Of a stretch of 64,000 nucleotides of DNA, positions 53,318 through 63,068 are shown piece by piece. The stretch's first letter is position 1, and each line of letters opens with the position of its first letter. This DNA is from Bacteroidales bacterium (GTDB lineage: Bacteria > Bacteroidota > Bacteroidia > Bacteroidales > F082). The position numbers and the translations under genes are program-made. The notes below the pieces were generated by a model. It saw only the letters and a list, made by a program, of their open reading frames with translations, was not told where the DNA came from and searched no databases. The DNA lies in assembly GCA_015493525.1 (NCBI GenBank), contig WGCY01000030.1, forward strand, positions 1 to 64,000, written 5' to 3'.

Positions 53318-54451
53318 ATGCATAACCCATCATTATATGGTGATTGGAAAAGTCACGTGCTGGCACTTTGGGAAAAGAACTTTATTTTCCTGCCGTTTTT
53401 GCTGTTATTGGTTCTTTTCATGGTGTTGGCTCCTGAAAAAATTGTTGACTGGCCCGAATTTGTTGGCTGGCATACGATACTGAACCTCACCGGGTTGCTC
53501 TTGGTTGTTACGGCCATAAAAGAGAGTGCTTTTGTCGGGCAGTTTTCCAAAAGGCTGCTTACAAAAACAAAAACAGAACGCTCACTGGCTTTTGCGCTTG
53601 TGGCACTCTCCGGCATCCTCTCCATGTTTCTCACCAACGACATTGCCCTTTTTATCACCATTCCGCTGACACTCAGCTTTCGGGATGTCATGAAAAACGA
53701 TGTAAAGAAACTGATTATCTTTCAGACCCTTGCCGTCAATACCGGTTCGGCCCTCACGCCGGTGGGCAATCCGCAAAACCTGTTTTTGTGGCACCAATGG
53801 GGCGTATCATTTTTTGGGTTTATCGAAAAAATGTTCCCGCTTTTTATTGTCATGTTCCTTGTTTTGGCCATTTTTGTCGGAATCTTTTTCCCAAAAAAGC
53901 CCCTCTCTTTTCATGACCGGCCACGCAAAAACAGTGTGAACACACGTTTGTTTGCTGTCTCTGTAATTTTATTGTTTGGCTTTATTGCTTCCATTGAACT
54001 GGGATGGGCTTTTCCGGCATTGATAGCCATTGCCGTACTTTATCTGTTATTTTACAGAGAAATATTTATTAAAACCGATTGGATGCTGTTGTTGCTCTTT
54101 GTGGTGATGTTTATTGACTTCCACTTGTTGGGGCACGTTCCATTGGTCATCCGGTTTGTGAACCATTTCAACATGGCACATCCTGCAGATTCATTTGTAA
54201 GCTCTGCACTGTTCTCGCAGGTCATGAGCAACGTTCCGGCGGCCATTTTCATGTCGAAATTCAGCACGCAGTGGCAGGCCATAGCCTATGGCGTAAATGT
54301 GGGGGGCAACGGACTGGTGCTGGCTTCGCTGGCCAATATTATTGCTTTGCGTTTTGTAAAAAGAAGAAGCATCTGGATTGATTTTCACAAATATTCCATT
54401 CTTTACCTTGTGGTAACGATGGTGTTGGTTTACCTGATTTTTTATCTTTGA
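53318..54451 (+). CDS. SLC13/ArsB-type ion-transporter-superfamily permease
   Basis: 377 residues with about 10 membrane helices. The ion-transporter motif appears as FLTNDIALFITIPLTLS (about residues 105-121) and NTGSALTPVGNPQNLFLW (about 142-159), the T-N-D and G-N-P-Q-N elements shared by ArsB, NhaD and SLC13-type proteins. A second similar helix pair is SALFSQVMSNVPAAIFMSKFS near residue 290. It is probably an exporter or importer of an anion, or a Na+/H+ antiporter. The gene is shorter than SLC13 proteins with full length, but complete. It ends convergent with the nqr operon, separated by a repeat-like element. Confidence 0.8.
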   Translation: MHNPSLYGDWKSHVLALWEKNFIFLPFLLLLVLFMVLAPEKIVDWPEFVGWHTILNLTGLLLVVTAIKESAFVGQFSKRLLTKTKTERSLAFALVALSGILSMFLTNDIALFITIPLTLSFRDVMKNDVKKLIIFQTLAVNTGSALTPVGNPQNLFLWHQWGVSFFGFIEKMFPLFIVMFLVLAIFVGIFFPKKPLSFHDRPRKNSVNTRLFAVSVILLFGFIASIELGWAFPALIAIAVLYLLFYREIFIKTDWMLLLLFVVMFIDFHLLGHVPLVIRFVNHFNMAHPADSFVSSALFSQVMSNVPAAIFMSKFSTQWQAIAYGVNVGGNGLVLASLANIIALRFVKRRSIWIDFHKYSILYLVVTMVLVYLIFYL

Positions 54452-54521
54452 CAGGATTTTCAATTTGCTCCTCCGGATTCCTGTCTGCCTGAGGCTGATG
54501 TAAGCCATAGGTTTTTGAGAT

Positions 54522-54596
54522 GGGGGATTTCAAATCCCCCCTATCCCGTAAACATTCGGATTGCTCCTAAGGAGTGCCATAGCACAAATCCGAATG
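54522..54596. repeat. REP-like double-hairpin element
   Basis: Two inverted repeats in tandem: GGGGGATTT-C-AAATCCCCC (54522-54540) and CATTCGGATT ... AATCCGAATG (54553-54596) with the inner palindrome CTCCT-A-AGGAG. It lies between convergent genes, 33 bases from the nqrF stop. Confidence 0.6.
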
Positions 54597-54629
54597 AGCA
54601 ACATATTTTACAACTTTCCAATTATCCTG

Positions 54630-55889
54630 TTAACTTCCAAAGTCGTCAAACATAATCATCTCTTCGGGCACGCCCAGGTCGTCCAGCATCTTCAGCACTG
54701 CACTGATCATCATGGGCGGGCCGCAGAGATAGTATTCAATTTCCTCAGGTTCGGGATGGTTTTTCAGATAACTGTCGAAGATGACCTGATGAATAAAGCC
54801 CGTCTTTCCTTTCCAGTTATCTTCGGGAAGCGGTTCAGAGAGCGCAACTTCAAACTGAAAGTTTGGGTTTTCCTGCTGTATTTTCTCAAACTGATCCACA
54901 TAGAAAAGTTCTTTCAGCGAACGCCCGCCATACCAGAATGTGGCCTTGCGCTTGGTATGTTCCGTGTTGAAGAGGTGGAAGATATGGGAACGCATGGGTG
55001 CCATGCCGGCCCCACCACCGATAAACATCATTTCGCGTTGGGTTTCTTTGATAAAAAACTCACCGTAAGGGCCTGAAATGGTTACTTTGTCCCCCGGTTT
55101 TCTGGAAAAGACGTACGAAGAACAGATTCCCGGGTTCACTTTCATAAAACCATTTCGTTTCCGGTCCCAGGGCGGGGTGGCAATACGGATATTGAGCATG
55201 ATAATATTTCCTTCGGCGGGATGGTTGGCCATGGAATAAGCCCTGTAAACGGGTTCCGGATTTTTCATTTTTAAATCCCACATTTTAAAATGGTCCCAGT
55301 CGCTGCGATATTCTTCTTCAATGTCCATGTCTTTAAAATCCACTTCAATTTTGGGGACATCAATCTGGATATAACCTCCGGAACGGAAGTCCATGTGTTC
55401 ACCTTCGGGAAGTTTCACCACAAACTCTTTGATAAAAGTGGCCACATTATGGTTCGACACAACCTCACATTCCCACTTCTTGATACCAAAAATTTCCGGC
55501 GGAACGGTTATGTCCATGTCTTCCCTGACTTTCACCTGGCATCCCAACCGCCAGTTTTGCATTTGTTCTTTTCGTGTGAAGAAACCTTTCTCGGTAGGGA
55601 GGATACTCCCCGCCCCCGAGTTGACCTGAACCCTGCACATGCCACATGTACCGCCTCCGCCACAAGCTGATGGCAGGAAAATCTTCTCATTGGAAAGAGT
55701 GGACAACAAAGAAGAACCCGGATTGGTTTCCACCTCTTTTTCATCGTTAATTTTAATGATTACTTTTCCCTGTGGCATCAACCTGGCTTGCGCAACACTC
55801 AGAATGGCCACCAGCAGCAAGACGATTACCAAAAAAATGGCAATGCTTAGCAGTACGATGGTTCCGGTACCTATAGATAATATGGTCAT
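54630..55889 (-). CDS. nqrF: Na+-translocating NADH:quinone reductase subunit F
   Basis: 419 residues. One N-terminal helix (residues about 10-32), then a [2Fe-2S] ferredoxin domain with Cys76, Cys82, Cys85 and Cys117, then the FAD-binding region (RAYSMANHP, YVFSRKPGDKVTISGPYGEFF) and NADH-binding region (FIGGGAGMAPMRSHIF, YYLCGPPMM). It is the NADH-oxidising entry of the complex. It is the last gene of the operon; the stop is followed by the REP-like element. Confidence 0.97.
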   Translation of the reverse strand: MTILSIGTGTIVLLSIAIFLVIVLLLVAILSVAQARLMPQGKVIIKINDEKEVETNPGSSLLSTLSNEKIFLPSACGGGGTCGMCRVQVNSGAGSILPTEKGFFTRKEQMQNWRLGCQVKVREDMDITVPPEIFGIKKWECEVVSNHNVATFIKEFVVKLPEGEHMDFRSGGYIQIDVPKIEVDFKDMDIEEEYRSDWDHFKMWDLKMKNPEPVYRAYSMANHPAEGNIIMLNIRIATPPWDRKRNGFMKVNPGICSSYVFSRKPGDKVTISGPYGEFFIKETQREMMFIGGGAGMAPMRSHIFHLFNTEHTKRKATFWYGGRSLKELFYVDQFEKIQQENPNFQFEVALSEPLPEDNWKGKTGFIHQVIFDSYLKNHPEPEEIEYYLCGPPMMISAVLKMLDDLGVPEEMIMFDDFGS

Positions 55890-55903
55890 CTTTTCTATTC
55901 TTT

Positions 55904-56521
55904 TTATAATTTAATTCCCAGGAAGCTCATAAAAGCAATTCCCATAAGTCCGGTTAATATAAATGTGATTCCAATTCCCCGCAGGGCAGGCGGAACATTT
56001 GAATACCGGATTTTCTCGCGGATGGCGGCAATGGCAACAATGGCCAGAAACCAGCCCACACCTGAGCCGAGGCCAAAAGCGGTTGCCTGTCCAATACTCT
56101 GGTAATCACGCTCCTGCATAAACAATGACCCGCCAAGGATAGCACAGTTCACGGCTATCAGCGGGAGAAAAATACCCAATGAATTATAGAGCGAAGGTGA
56201 GAATTTCTCCACCACCATCTCTACCAACTGTACAATGGCCGCAATGATAGCGATAAAAATAATGAAGCTTAGGAAGCTTAAATCGACTTTGGCGAAAGCC
56301 GGATCGAGCCAGGAAAGGGCACCCGCTTTTAAAATATATTCGTTGAGCAGGTAGTTGACCGGTACGGTGATGCCCAGGACAAAAATAACTGCGGCACCAA
56401 GTCCTACGGAAGTATCAACCGTTTTGGAGACAGCAAGGTAAGAACACATACCCAAAAAGTAGGCAAACACCATGTTGTCGACAAAAATGGACTTGACAAA
56501 AATGTTTATTATTTCATGCAT
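55904..56521 (-). CDS. nqrE: Na+-NQR subunit E
   Basis: 205 residues with six membrane helices. [16 protein letters not shown] and [14 protein letters not shown] contain the conserved cysteines (CSYLAVS and NCAIL) of NqrE that, with NqrD, hold the intramembrane [2Fe-2S] centre. The gene lies between nqrD and nqrF with spacing of 24 and 14 bases, in normal operon order. Inner membrane. Confidence 0.96.
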   Translation of the reverse strand: MHEIINIFVKSIFVDNMVFAYFLGMCSYLAVSKTVDTSVGLGAAVIFVLGITVPVNYLLNEYILKAGALSWLDPAFAKVDLSFLSFIIFIAIIAAIVQLVEMVVEKFSPSLYNSLGIFLPLIAVNCAILGGSLFMQERDYQSIGQATAFGLGSGVGWFLAIVAIAAIREKIRYSNVPPALRGIGITFILTGLMGIAFMSFLGIKL

Positions 56522-56545
56522 AGTCTGAAGCTTTAAAAGTTTTGG

Positions 56546-57199
56546 CTATTTTTCAATTAATGATCTGTTGTAATATCTCTGCACCCAAATGATGACCCCC
56601 ACGGTAATCAGTGCCATAGGCGGTAAAATCATCATGCCGTTGTTCACATAACCGGCATTGTACAAGCTTTGCGGAATCACCTGATAGTTGAAAAGGGTTC
56701 CCGAGCCAAACAACTCCCTGAAGAAAGCAACGGTAATCAGGATAAGCCCGTAGCCAAGGCCGTTGCCGATACCATCCAGGAAAGCCGGCCAGGGTTTGTT
56801 GGCCATGGCGAAAGCCTCCAGCCGGCCCATGATAATACAATTGGTAATGATTAATCCCACAAACACAGAGAGCTGCTTGCTGACATCAAAAACGAAAGCT
56901 TTCAGCAACTGGTCCACCAGAATAACGAGCGTGGCCACTACCACCAGCTGAACGATAATCCGTATTCTCGGCGGAATACCATTTCGCAAAAAAGAGACCA
57001 CCAGATTGGAGAACCCGGTAACCACCATAACAGCCAATGACATCACAATGGCCGGTTTCAGCTTGGCCGTAACCGCCAGGGCAGAACAAATACCCAGCAC
57101 CTGAACCGTAATGGGATTGTTCATATTGAGCGGCCCGGTAAGCAGTTTTATATTTTTGGGAGAGAACAAGGCTTCCCGTTCTGTTTTTTCCGTTTGCAT
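56546..57199 (-). CDS. nqrD: Na+-NQR subunit D
   Basis: 217 residues, six helices. LGICSALAVTAKL and TNCIIMGRLEAFAM carry the conserved Cys residues paired with those of NqrE. A longer N-terminus of about 20 residues (MQTEKTEREALFSPKN) precedes the first helix. It is the fourth gene of the operon, ten bases after nqrC. Confidence 0.96.
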   Translation of the reverse strand: MQTEKTEREALFSPKNIKLLTGPLNMNNPITVQVLGICSALAVTAKLKPAIVMSLAVMVVTGFSNLVVSFLRNGIPPRIRIIVQLVVVATLVILVDQLLKAFVFDVSKQLSVFVGLIITNCIIMGRLEAFAMANKPWPAFLDGIGNGLGYGLILITVAFFRELFGSGTLFNYQVIPQSLYNAGYVNNGMMILPPMALITVGVIIWVQRYYNRSLIEK

Positions 57200-57209
57200 A
57201 ATCTAAAAC

Positions 57210-57947
57210 TTATCTGTTTTTTTTAATATAAGGTAAATAACTTTTCAAAACATTCCGCAGCATGGCATCTACCCCTTTGCTGGTGATGGTTCCGCCCGAA
57301 ATAGCATCCACTCCGTGAATTTGCATGGAAGCAGGCAACTTTTGAACGCCTCCTTTCACCACTTCAACAGAAGTAAATTTTCCACCGTCATCAAAAATTG
57401 TTTTTCCGATAAACTGTTTTTGAAATTTGGGTTTTGCTATTTCACCGCCCAGGCCGGGAGTCTCCGATTTATCATCAAAAAAGACACCCACCACCGTTTT
57501 AAAATCGGATGTCAGGGCAATGTTTCCCCAAATAGGCCCCCACAGGCCTGTGCCCCGCATGGGAATAATATAAATCCTTTTCCCATCTTTCTGTGCGATA
57601 TAAAGCGGTAGTTTATATGGCTTATTTTGCGACTTGTTATAATACTGTTTTTTCAGGTCTATCTTAAAGGCAGGCGCATCTTCTTTGGGGGACTGGGTAT
57701 AGGTATTCACCACATTTCCCTGTGGATCAAGCACCAACTCTTCAGTAATGTATTTGTTAAAAAGCGGGATGGCATTGTTGGCATTGGCTTCCGTAACCTG
57801 TGCCGATGTCAGGATGCCGCGCATTTTCTCAATGGCAATATTCCGTTCCTGAAAAGGTTTCAAAAGCATGGCAGCCAGCGACAACAAGGCGGCGGCCACG
57901 ATGACCAGGACGGCTGCATATGTAAAAATATATCGGTTTGTGTACAT
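57210..57947 (-). CDS. nqrC: Na+-NQR subunit C
   Basis: 245 residues. One N-terminal helix (IFTYAAVLVIVAAALLSLAAML) and a periplasmic domain with GLWGPIWGNIAL and the covalent FMN site SGGTITS at Thr220 (the family motif is SGAT; here Gly replaces Ala). The subunit passes electrons from the FeS centre to NqrB FMN. It is the third gene of the operon, 15 bases after nqrB. Confidence 0.96.
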   Translation of the reverse strand: MYTNRYIFTYAAVLVIVAAALLSLAAMLLKPFQERNIAIEKMRGILTSAQVTEANANNAIPLFNKYITEELVLDPQGNVVNTYTQSPKEDAPAFKIDLKKQYYNKSQNKPYKLPLYIAQKDGKRIYIIPMRGTGLWGPIWGNIALTSDFKTVVGVFFDDKSETPGLGGEIAKPKFQKQFIGKTIFDDGGKFTSVEVVKGGVQKLPASMQIHGVDAISGGTITSKGVDAMLRNVLKSYLPYIKKNR

Positions 57948-57962
57948 AATACCTTTGTTTTC

Positions 57963-59111
57963 TTATTCGGCGAGCATCATTTTAGCCCTCTTTAAACGTT
58001 TCTTAATATTCGATTTTACGATGATGTGGTCAATCAAAGGAGCGAACACATTCATTAGCAGAATGGCCAGCATCATCCCTTCGGGATAGGCCGGGTTGAA
58101 AACCCTGATCAATATGGCCAGCATCCCGATAAGGAAACCGTAATAATATTTTCCTTTTGTCGTTTGTGCCGAAGTTACCGGATCGGTGGCCATGAACACA
58201 GCACCAAAAGCAAAACCGCCCATAATCATGTGTTCCCATGCCGGAAGCTGCATGTACTGGTTGGCCCCCACCAGATTAAAAATCCATCCCATGGCCAGGC
58301 CGCCGGCAAATACCGACAACATAATGCGCCAGCTGGCAACACCCGTAATCAGCAAAAACAATCCGCCAATAAGGATGAGAAAGGTGGATGTCTCCCCCAC
58401 CGAACCCGGAATAAATCCGAAAAACATATCATGTGGTGAAGGGAAATTATGGAAATTGCCTACCAGTGCCTGTCCCAATGGCGTGGCCCCTGAGAAGCTG
58501 TCCAGTTTATCGGCAATCCAGACCTTTTCGCCCGACATGTTTCCCGGATAAGCAAAAAAGAGAAACGCCCTGGCCGTCAAAGCAGGATTGAAGACATTCA
58601 TGCCGGTACCGCCAAAAACTTCCTTTCCAAATATGACGGCAAAAGCTACGGCGACAGCCAATTCCCACAATGGAATATCCGGTGGGACGATGAGCGGAAT
58701 CAGAATCCCGGTTACAAGATAACCTTCATTCACTTCGTGATGGCGAATCTGGGCAAACAAAAATTCAATGCCCAGCCCCACACCATAAGAAACGATAATG
58801 ATAGGCAGCACTTTCCCCAGGCCATAAAGGAAATTTGTCAGGATATCGGGATGTTGCCCAAAGGACAAAAAATGCTGGTATCCCACATTCCACATGCCAA
58901 ACAGCAGGGTTGGGATAACGCCGATAATGACAAATGACATGGTACGTTTCATGTCAACGGCATCGCGGATGTGTGCACCGCTTTGGGTTACTTTGTCAGG
59001 GACATAAAGGAAAGTTTCAAAAGCTTCAAAAGACGATTCAAGCTTTTCAAATTTCCCTCCGGGTTGAAAATGCGGTTTTTGTTTATCTAAAAATTTTCTT
59101 AACGCTTTCAT
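57963..59111 (-). CDS. nqrB: Na+-NQR subunit B
   Basis: 382 residues with about ten helices. The covalently FMN-binding Thr210 is in FSGATPLGQ, and VFGGTGMNVFNPALTARAF is the Rnf/Nqr core motif. NqrB also holds riboflavin and the Na+ channel and quinone site. The N-terminal cytoplasmic extension KFLDKQKPHFQPGGKFEKL is normal for NqrB. It is the second gene of the operon. Confidence 0.97.
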   Translation of the reverse strand: MKALRKFLDKQKPHFQPGGKFEKLESSFEAFETFLYVPDKVTQSGAHIRDAVDMKRTMSFVIIGVIPTLLFGMWNVGYQHFLSFGQHPDILTNFLYGLGKVLPIIIVSYGVGLGIEFLFAQIRHHEVNEGYLVTGILIPLIVPPDIPLWELAVAVAFAVIFGKEVFGGTGMNVFNPALTARAFLFFAYPGNMSGEKVWIADKLDSFSGATPLGQALVGNFHNFPSPHDMFFGFIPGSVGETSTFLILIGGLFLLITGVASWRIMLSVFAGGLAMGWIFNLVGANQYMQLPAWEHMIMGGFAFGAVFMATDPVTSAQTTKGKYYYGFLIGMLAILIRVFNPAYPEGMMLAILLMNVFAPLIDHIIVKSNIKKRLKRAKMMLAE

Positions 59112-59136
59112 GCGAATATTTTCATTTTCTGAATTA

Positions 59137-60486
59137 TTAACTCATTTCTTTACGCATCAGCTCCAGGCCGTTGCGTACGATTTGCTGAATTTCCGTTTTT
59201 GAAGTATCAATCACCTCACACAAGGCAAAATCTTCTGTATCAATCTCATAGATGCCGAGATTTTCCATCAGGTCTATGTCTTCCACCAGAATGGCTTTGA
59301 TCAGCTGCAACGGATATATGTCAAAGGGAAAAACTTTCTCGAACATCCCGGTCATCACATAAGCCCGTTCGCCGCCATGCAGGTTGGTATCGAGCCGGTA
59401 TCTCTTTCCGGGGTTCAGGAAAGCCGGAAAAGTATGGGAGAAACTAAATTTTCCAAATCCGGGAAGTGCCCAGCCAAACATCTCATAATATTTGCCCTCG
59501 GGGATAACCGTTACCTGCGAGTGGTAAAAGCCGATAAATCCGGCTTTGTCAATTTTGTCGCCGGTGAGGACGTTGCCGCTGATATACCGAAGTTCGCCCT
59601 TTTCCACGTTGTCCTTCACCATGTTTAAGACAGAAGCGCCCAGACGTGTTTTGTAATAACGGCGATGTTTGACTTCCGAACCGGTGAGGGCAATCAACCG
59701 TGTCGTATCGTGTTTGCCGGTCAGAAAAAGACGGCCCATGGCGAGGATATCCTGGGGATAAACATACCAGACCACTTCCCCTTTGTTGATGGGGGAGAGC
59801 CTGCTGACATGTACGCTCACGTTCCCGGAAGGATGCGGCCCTTTAAATGAATTTATCTCAACATTTTTGGCGTTTAAAAAAACTTTTGATTTGGTTTTAT
59901 CAACATGAATATTTAAATAGACCTTTCCCGGGGTGAGTTTGGCCAAAACATCCAATCCGGCCTGAAAAGCATCGCCGTGCCCATGAACCAGTAAATCAAA
60001 ATCGGCAGCAAGTGGGGAAGAGTCAAAAGCAGGGACAAAAATGGCTTTCGGTTCATCTGCCGGCTGTGCTATAACAGCGTAAGGACGTTGCCGGATAGCC
60101 GGCCAAAGACCGCTTTTTAACAACTTGTCCACGATGGCTTCGCGTTTTAATTTGGAAGGATCGGCCTTACCAAAATCGATCGATACATTCCTATCATCAG
60201 ATGCAATAATCACCTCGAGAAGTTTCCGCTTGGCACCACGCCGAATGCTGCTCACTTTTCCGCTTACCGGAGAGGTAAAGAGAATATCTTCCCTGTATTT
60301 ATCAATAAACAACGGGCTTCCGGCCTTCACTTCATCGCCTTCTTTCACCAACATCTTGGGGAAACAGCCTGTAAAGTCGGGTGGCTTGATGGCAAACAAA
60401 CGAGATTTGAGGTCAACGATAGTACGCTCGGCATCACCTAACAACTTGATGTCGAGACCCTTTTTAATAGTAAAAACTGTTGACAT
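59137..60486 (-). CDS. nqrA: Na+-NQR subunit A
   Basis: 449 residues, soluble. It begins FTIKKGLDIKLLGDAERTI and has the NqrA blocks VKAGSPLFIDKYRED, FVPAFDSSPLAADFD and the C-terminal EDIDLMENLGIYEIDTEDFALCEVIDTSKTEIQQ, lying at the cytoplasmic face of the complex. It is the first gene of the nqrABCDEF operon. No convincing TAnnTTTG promoter box was found in the 188-base gap to the divergent plug-protein gene. Confidence 0.97.
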   Translation of the reverse strand: MSTVFTIKKGLDIKLLGDAERTIVDLKSRLFAIKPPDFTGCFPKMLVKEGDEVKAGSPLFIDKYREDILFTSPVSGKVSSIRRGAKRKLLEVIIASDDRNVSIDFGKADPSKLKREAIVDKLLKSGLWPAIRQRPYAVIAQPADEPKAIFVPAFDSSPLAADFDLLVHGHGDAFQAGLDVLAKLTPGKVYLNIHVDKTKSKVFLNAKNVEINSFKGPHPSGNVSVHVSRLSPINKGEVVWYVYPQDILAMGRLFLTGKHDTTRLIALTGSEVKHRRYYKTRLGASVLNMVKDNVEKGELRYISGNVLTGDKIDKAGFIGFYHSQVTVIPEGKYYEMFGWALPGFGKFSFSHTFPAFLNPGKRYRLDTNLHGGERAYVMTGMFEKVFPFDIYPLQLIKAILVEDIDLMENLGIYEIDTEDFALCEVIDTSKTEIQQIVRNGLELMRKEMS

Positions 60487-60638
60487 ATATATATGAATTC
60501 ATGTTATTTTCGGAGCGCAAGTTAAAAAATTAACAAGTAAAATGAAGCATTAAAAGTAAAAAAAAATCTAAGTGGCCCGAAGTTTTTGGGGAGAATTTTC
60601 TCAGAAAGTTCATTTACCGCTGTTACAGAGGAAAATAG

Positions 60639-60646
60639 TACTTTTG
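60639..60646 (+). promoter_or_regulatory. -7 element TACTTTTG for the T9SS plug-protein gene
   Basis: TAnnTTTG match 28 bases upstream of the ATG at 60675. Confidence 0.45.
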
Positions 60647-60674
60647 TTCTGTTTAAAATTAATCCTCCGTTTTT

Positions 60675-61940
60675 ATGATAAAGAAAATACAGTTGTTATT
60701 AATTTTAGTGATGGCCTTCCCGTTTTTTGGCGCAGGCCAGACGGTCCATACCGACCATGTGTATGACGGGAACATTGAAAATGTCCTTTTGTATGCCAAT
60801 GGTAACCAACTGGAAGACCCGGTTATTGAGCTGGGCTCTGCCGATAAACTGACCCTGTCGTTTGATGATCTGAGCAACCGGCAGGAAAATTACAAATACA
60901 CACTGGTACACTGCACATCCGACTGGCATACGTCCGATCTGGACCCCTCCGATTATCTTTCCGGTTATTTTGAAGGAGACATCAACAACTACCGGTTTTC
61001 GTTCAATACACTGGCACCTTATATCCACTACCAGTTGGTTTTCCCGCAAGCGGAAATCAGGCCCAAACTTTCCGGAAATTATATTTTAAAAGTTTATTTG
61101 GATGATGATGGCGATACCAACGTTATGATAACAAAACGTTTTTTTGTGGTGGAACCCCTCGTGAAAATTGCGGCAAAGGTTCCATATTATCCGAAAAACC
61201 TGAAAAATTTCAAAACAAAACAACAAATCGACTTCTCCTGCTACACACCGGATATCTTTAGTGCCGAGCCCGAACAACGTTTTAAAGTAAACATCCGGCA
61301 AAACGACCGGTGGGACAATGCATTTTTTGGGCTTCATCCCACATCTGTTACCCCTAATGAGTTACAATATAACTTTGCCAATGGGATTGTGTTTAACTCA
61401 GGAAACGAACCGAGATATTTTGACATGAAAGATTTTTGGTACCGGTCGGAGTACATCCGGAGCATTACGCAACTAAAAAATGATTACAAAGTGGTGTTGC
61501 ACACGGATTATCCCCGTGTTGGAGGCCAGTATGAAACGTACAAAGATAACCACGGGAAAATGTTTATTGCTGCCCGCAGTGATCAAAACCCCAAAATTGA
61601 AGGGGATTATGCCGAAGTTTATTTTTCCCTGAGAATGCCTGAAATCAGCCATGCCAAAGTATTTATTTTAGGACAGTTAACTGACTGGCAATTAAACGAT
61701 AACAGCCTTATGACTTACAACGGGCAAACACACCAATACGAAGCCCGTTTGTTTTTGAAGCAGGGTTATTACGAATATTGGTATGCCGTCTTGCCTGCCG
61801 GGAGCCGGCAGGCAAGCGTAACCCCTGTTGAGGGAAGTTTCTGGGAAACACAGAACACCTATACCATCTATGTCTATTACCACAACAGGCTTCCCGTATA
61901 TGACCGGCTGGTGGGAGTCAAGAAAATAAACGCCCATTAG
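60675..61940 (+). CDS. Type IX secretion plug protein (DUF5103)
   Basis: 421 residues. Signal peptide 1-20 (ending GAGQ). The DUF5103 domain covers most of the remainder: SFDDLSNRQENYKYTLVHCTSDWHTSDL, LAPYIHYQLVFPQAEIRPKLSGNYILKVY, NPKIEGDYAEVYFSLRMPE and a C-terminal HNRLPVYDRLVGV. DUF5103 is the family of the plug protein that caps the SprA translocon in T9SS, facing the periplasm. It supports a T9SS in this organism together with GldF/GldG and the PD40/OmpA protein. It is monocistronic between the nqr operon and a BASS-type transporter. Confidence 0.9.
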   Translation: MIKKIQLLLILVMAFPFFGAGQTVHTDHVYDGNIENVLLYANGNQLEDPVIELGSADKLTLSFDDLSNRQENYKYTLVHCTSDWHTSDLDPSDYLSGYFEGDINNYRFSFNTLAPYIHYQLVFPQAEIRPKLSGNYILKVYLDDDGDTNVMITKRFFVVEPLVKIAAKVPYYPKNLKNFKTKQQIDFSCYTPDIFSAEPEQRFKVNIRQNDRWDNAFFGLHPTSVTPNELQYNFANGIVFNSGNEPRYFDMKDFWYRSEYIRSITQLKNDYKVVLHTDYPRVGGQYETYKDNHGKMFIAARSDQNPKIEGDYAEVYFSLRMPEISHAKVFILGQLTDWQLNDNSLMTYNGQTHQYEARLFLKQGYYEYWYAVLPAGSRQASVTPVEGSFWETQNTYTIYVYYHNRLPVYDRLVGVKKINAH

Positions 61941-62088
61941 AAACACAGTTCTTAATTAAAATCATGCTTTAGAAATGAAAAGGCCACCTCATTTATGATT
62001 AGGTTGTTTAAAGTCAACCTTAAACAACATCTGTTTGAAAATTCAAAAAAATAGATGTATCTATGCAAACTATTAGAATACAGAAAAC

Positions 62089-63066
62089 ATGCACACCTTA
62101 CAGGCTTTCGACCATATACGTTTAAATTTCAGCCCTGCCGGACTTCAGGCACTGAATATTACGTTGGCCATTGTCATGTTTGGCGTGGCACTGGAAATCA
62201 AATTGCAGCACTTTAAAAAGCTGTTACTGAACCCCATTTCAGCATTTGTGGGTGTCCTTTCGCAATTTCTCGTCCTCCCCTTCCTGACTTTTGTACTGGC
62301 TGTATTATTAAAAGACTACATCACCCCGACCATTGCACTCGGCATGATACTCGTTGCGGCCTGTCCGGGTGGAAATGTCTCCAATTTTATTTCTTCGCTG
62401 GCAAAAGGCAACGTAGCCTTGTCCGTAAGCCTGACGGCCATCGCCACCATGGCGGCTGTTTTTATGACACCCCTCAATTTCTCGTTGTGGGGAAACCTGT
62501 ACGCCCGTTTTCTGACACATTCCAACGCCGTACAGCTGGTACGCCCCCTGCATATCGATACCTTACAAATGTTTCAGACAGTCTTTTTAATTCTTGGAAT
62601 TCCTTTGGCCCTCGGCATCTTTGTCAACACAAAATGGCCCGAATTTACCCAAAAGATTATCAAGCCCATTAAACGTTTCTCCCTCTTACTTTTTGTGGTT
62701 ATCGTCGTGATTGCATTTGCAAAAAATTTCAGCCACTTTCTTGTGGTAATCAAGTATATTTTCCTTATCGTCCTGGTCCACAATGCAATGGCATTGGCAT
62801 CAGGATATTACATGGCCAGAATTTTCAAACGTCCGGTGATAGACCGGCGAACGATTTCTATTGAGACAGGTATTCAAAATTCGGGGCTTGCCCTGGTACT
62901 GATTTTCAACCCGAAAATCTTCCCTCCGGAAATGGAGTTGGGAGGCATGGCCATTATTGCAGCATGGTGGGGCATTTGGCATATTGTGGCCGGACTTACC
63001 CTTGCCGGGATATGGAACAAGCCCCACATAAATTTTAACCTGAAAAAGTTCATCAAAAGCCGTTAA
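62089..63066 (+). CDS. Bile-acid:sodium symporter-family transporter (BASS)
   Basis: 325 residues with about nine or ten helices. The BASS pattern is clear: ALEIKLQHFKKLLLNPISAFVGVLSQFLVLPF in the first third (in parts), LGMILVAACPGGNVSNFISSLAKGNVALSVSLTA around residues 84-117 (two sodium sites in the family) and IETGIQNSGLALVLIF near residue 265. It is a Na+-coupled importer of an organic anion, consistent with the Na+-NQR nearby; the substrate is unknown. The stop is followed after two bases by the acyltransferase ATG. Confidence 0.88.
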   Translation: MHTLQAFDHIRLNFSPAGLQALNITLAIVMFGVALEIKLQHFKKLLLNPISAFVGVLSQFLVLPFLTFVLAVLLKDYITPTIALGMILVAACPGGNVSNFISSLAKGNVALSVSLTAIATMAAVFMTPLNFSLWGNLYARFLTHSNAVQLVRPLHIDTLQMFQTVFLILGIPLALGIFVNTKWPEFTQKIIKPIKRFSLLLFVVIVVIAFAKNFSHFLVVIKYIFLIVLVHNAMALASGYYMARIFKRPVIDRRTISIETGIQNSGLALVLIFNPKIFPPEMELGGMAIIAAWWGIWHIVAGLTLAGIWNKPHINFNLKKFIKSR

Positions 63067-63068
63067 CC

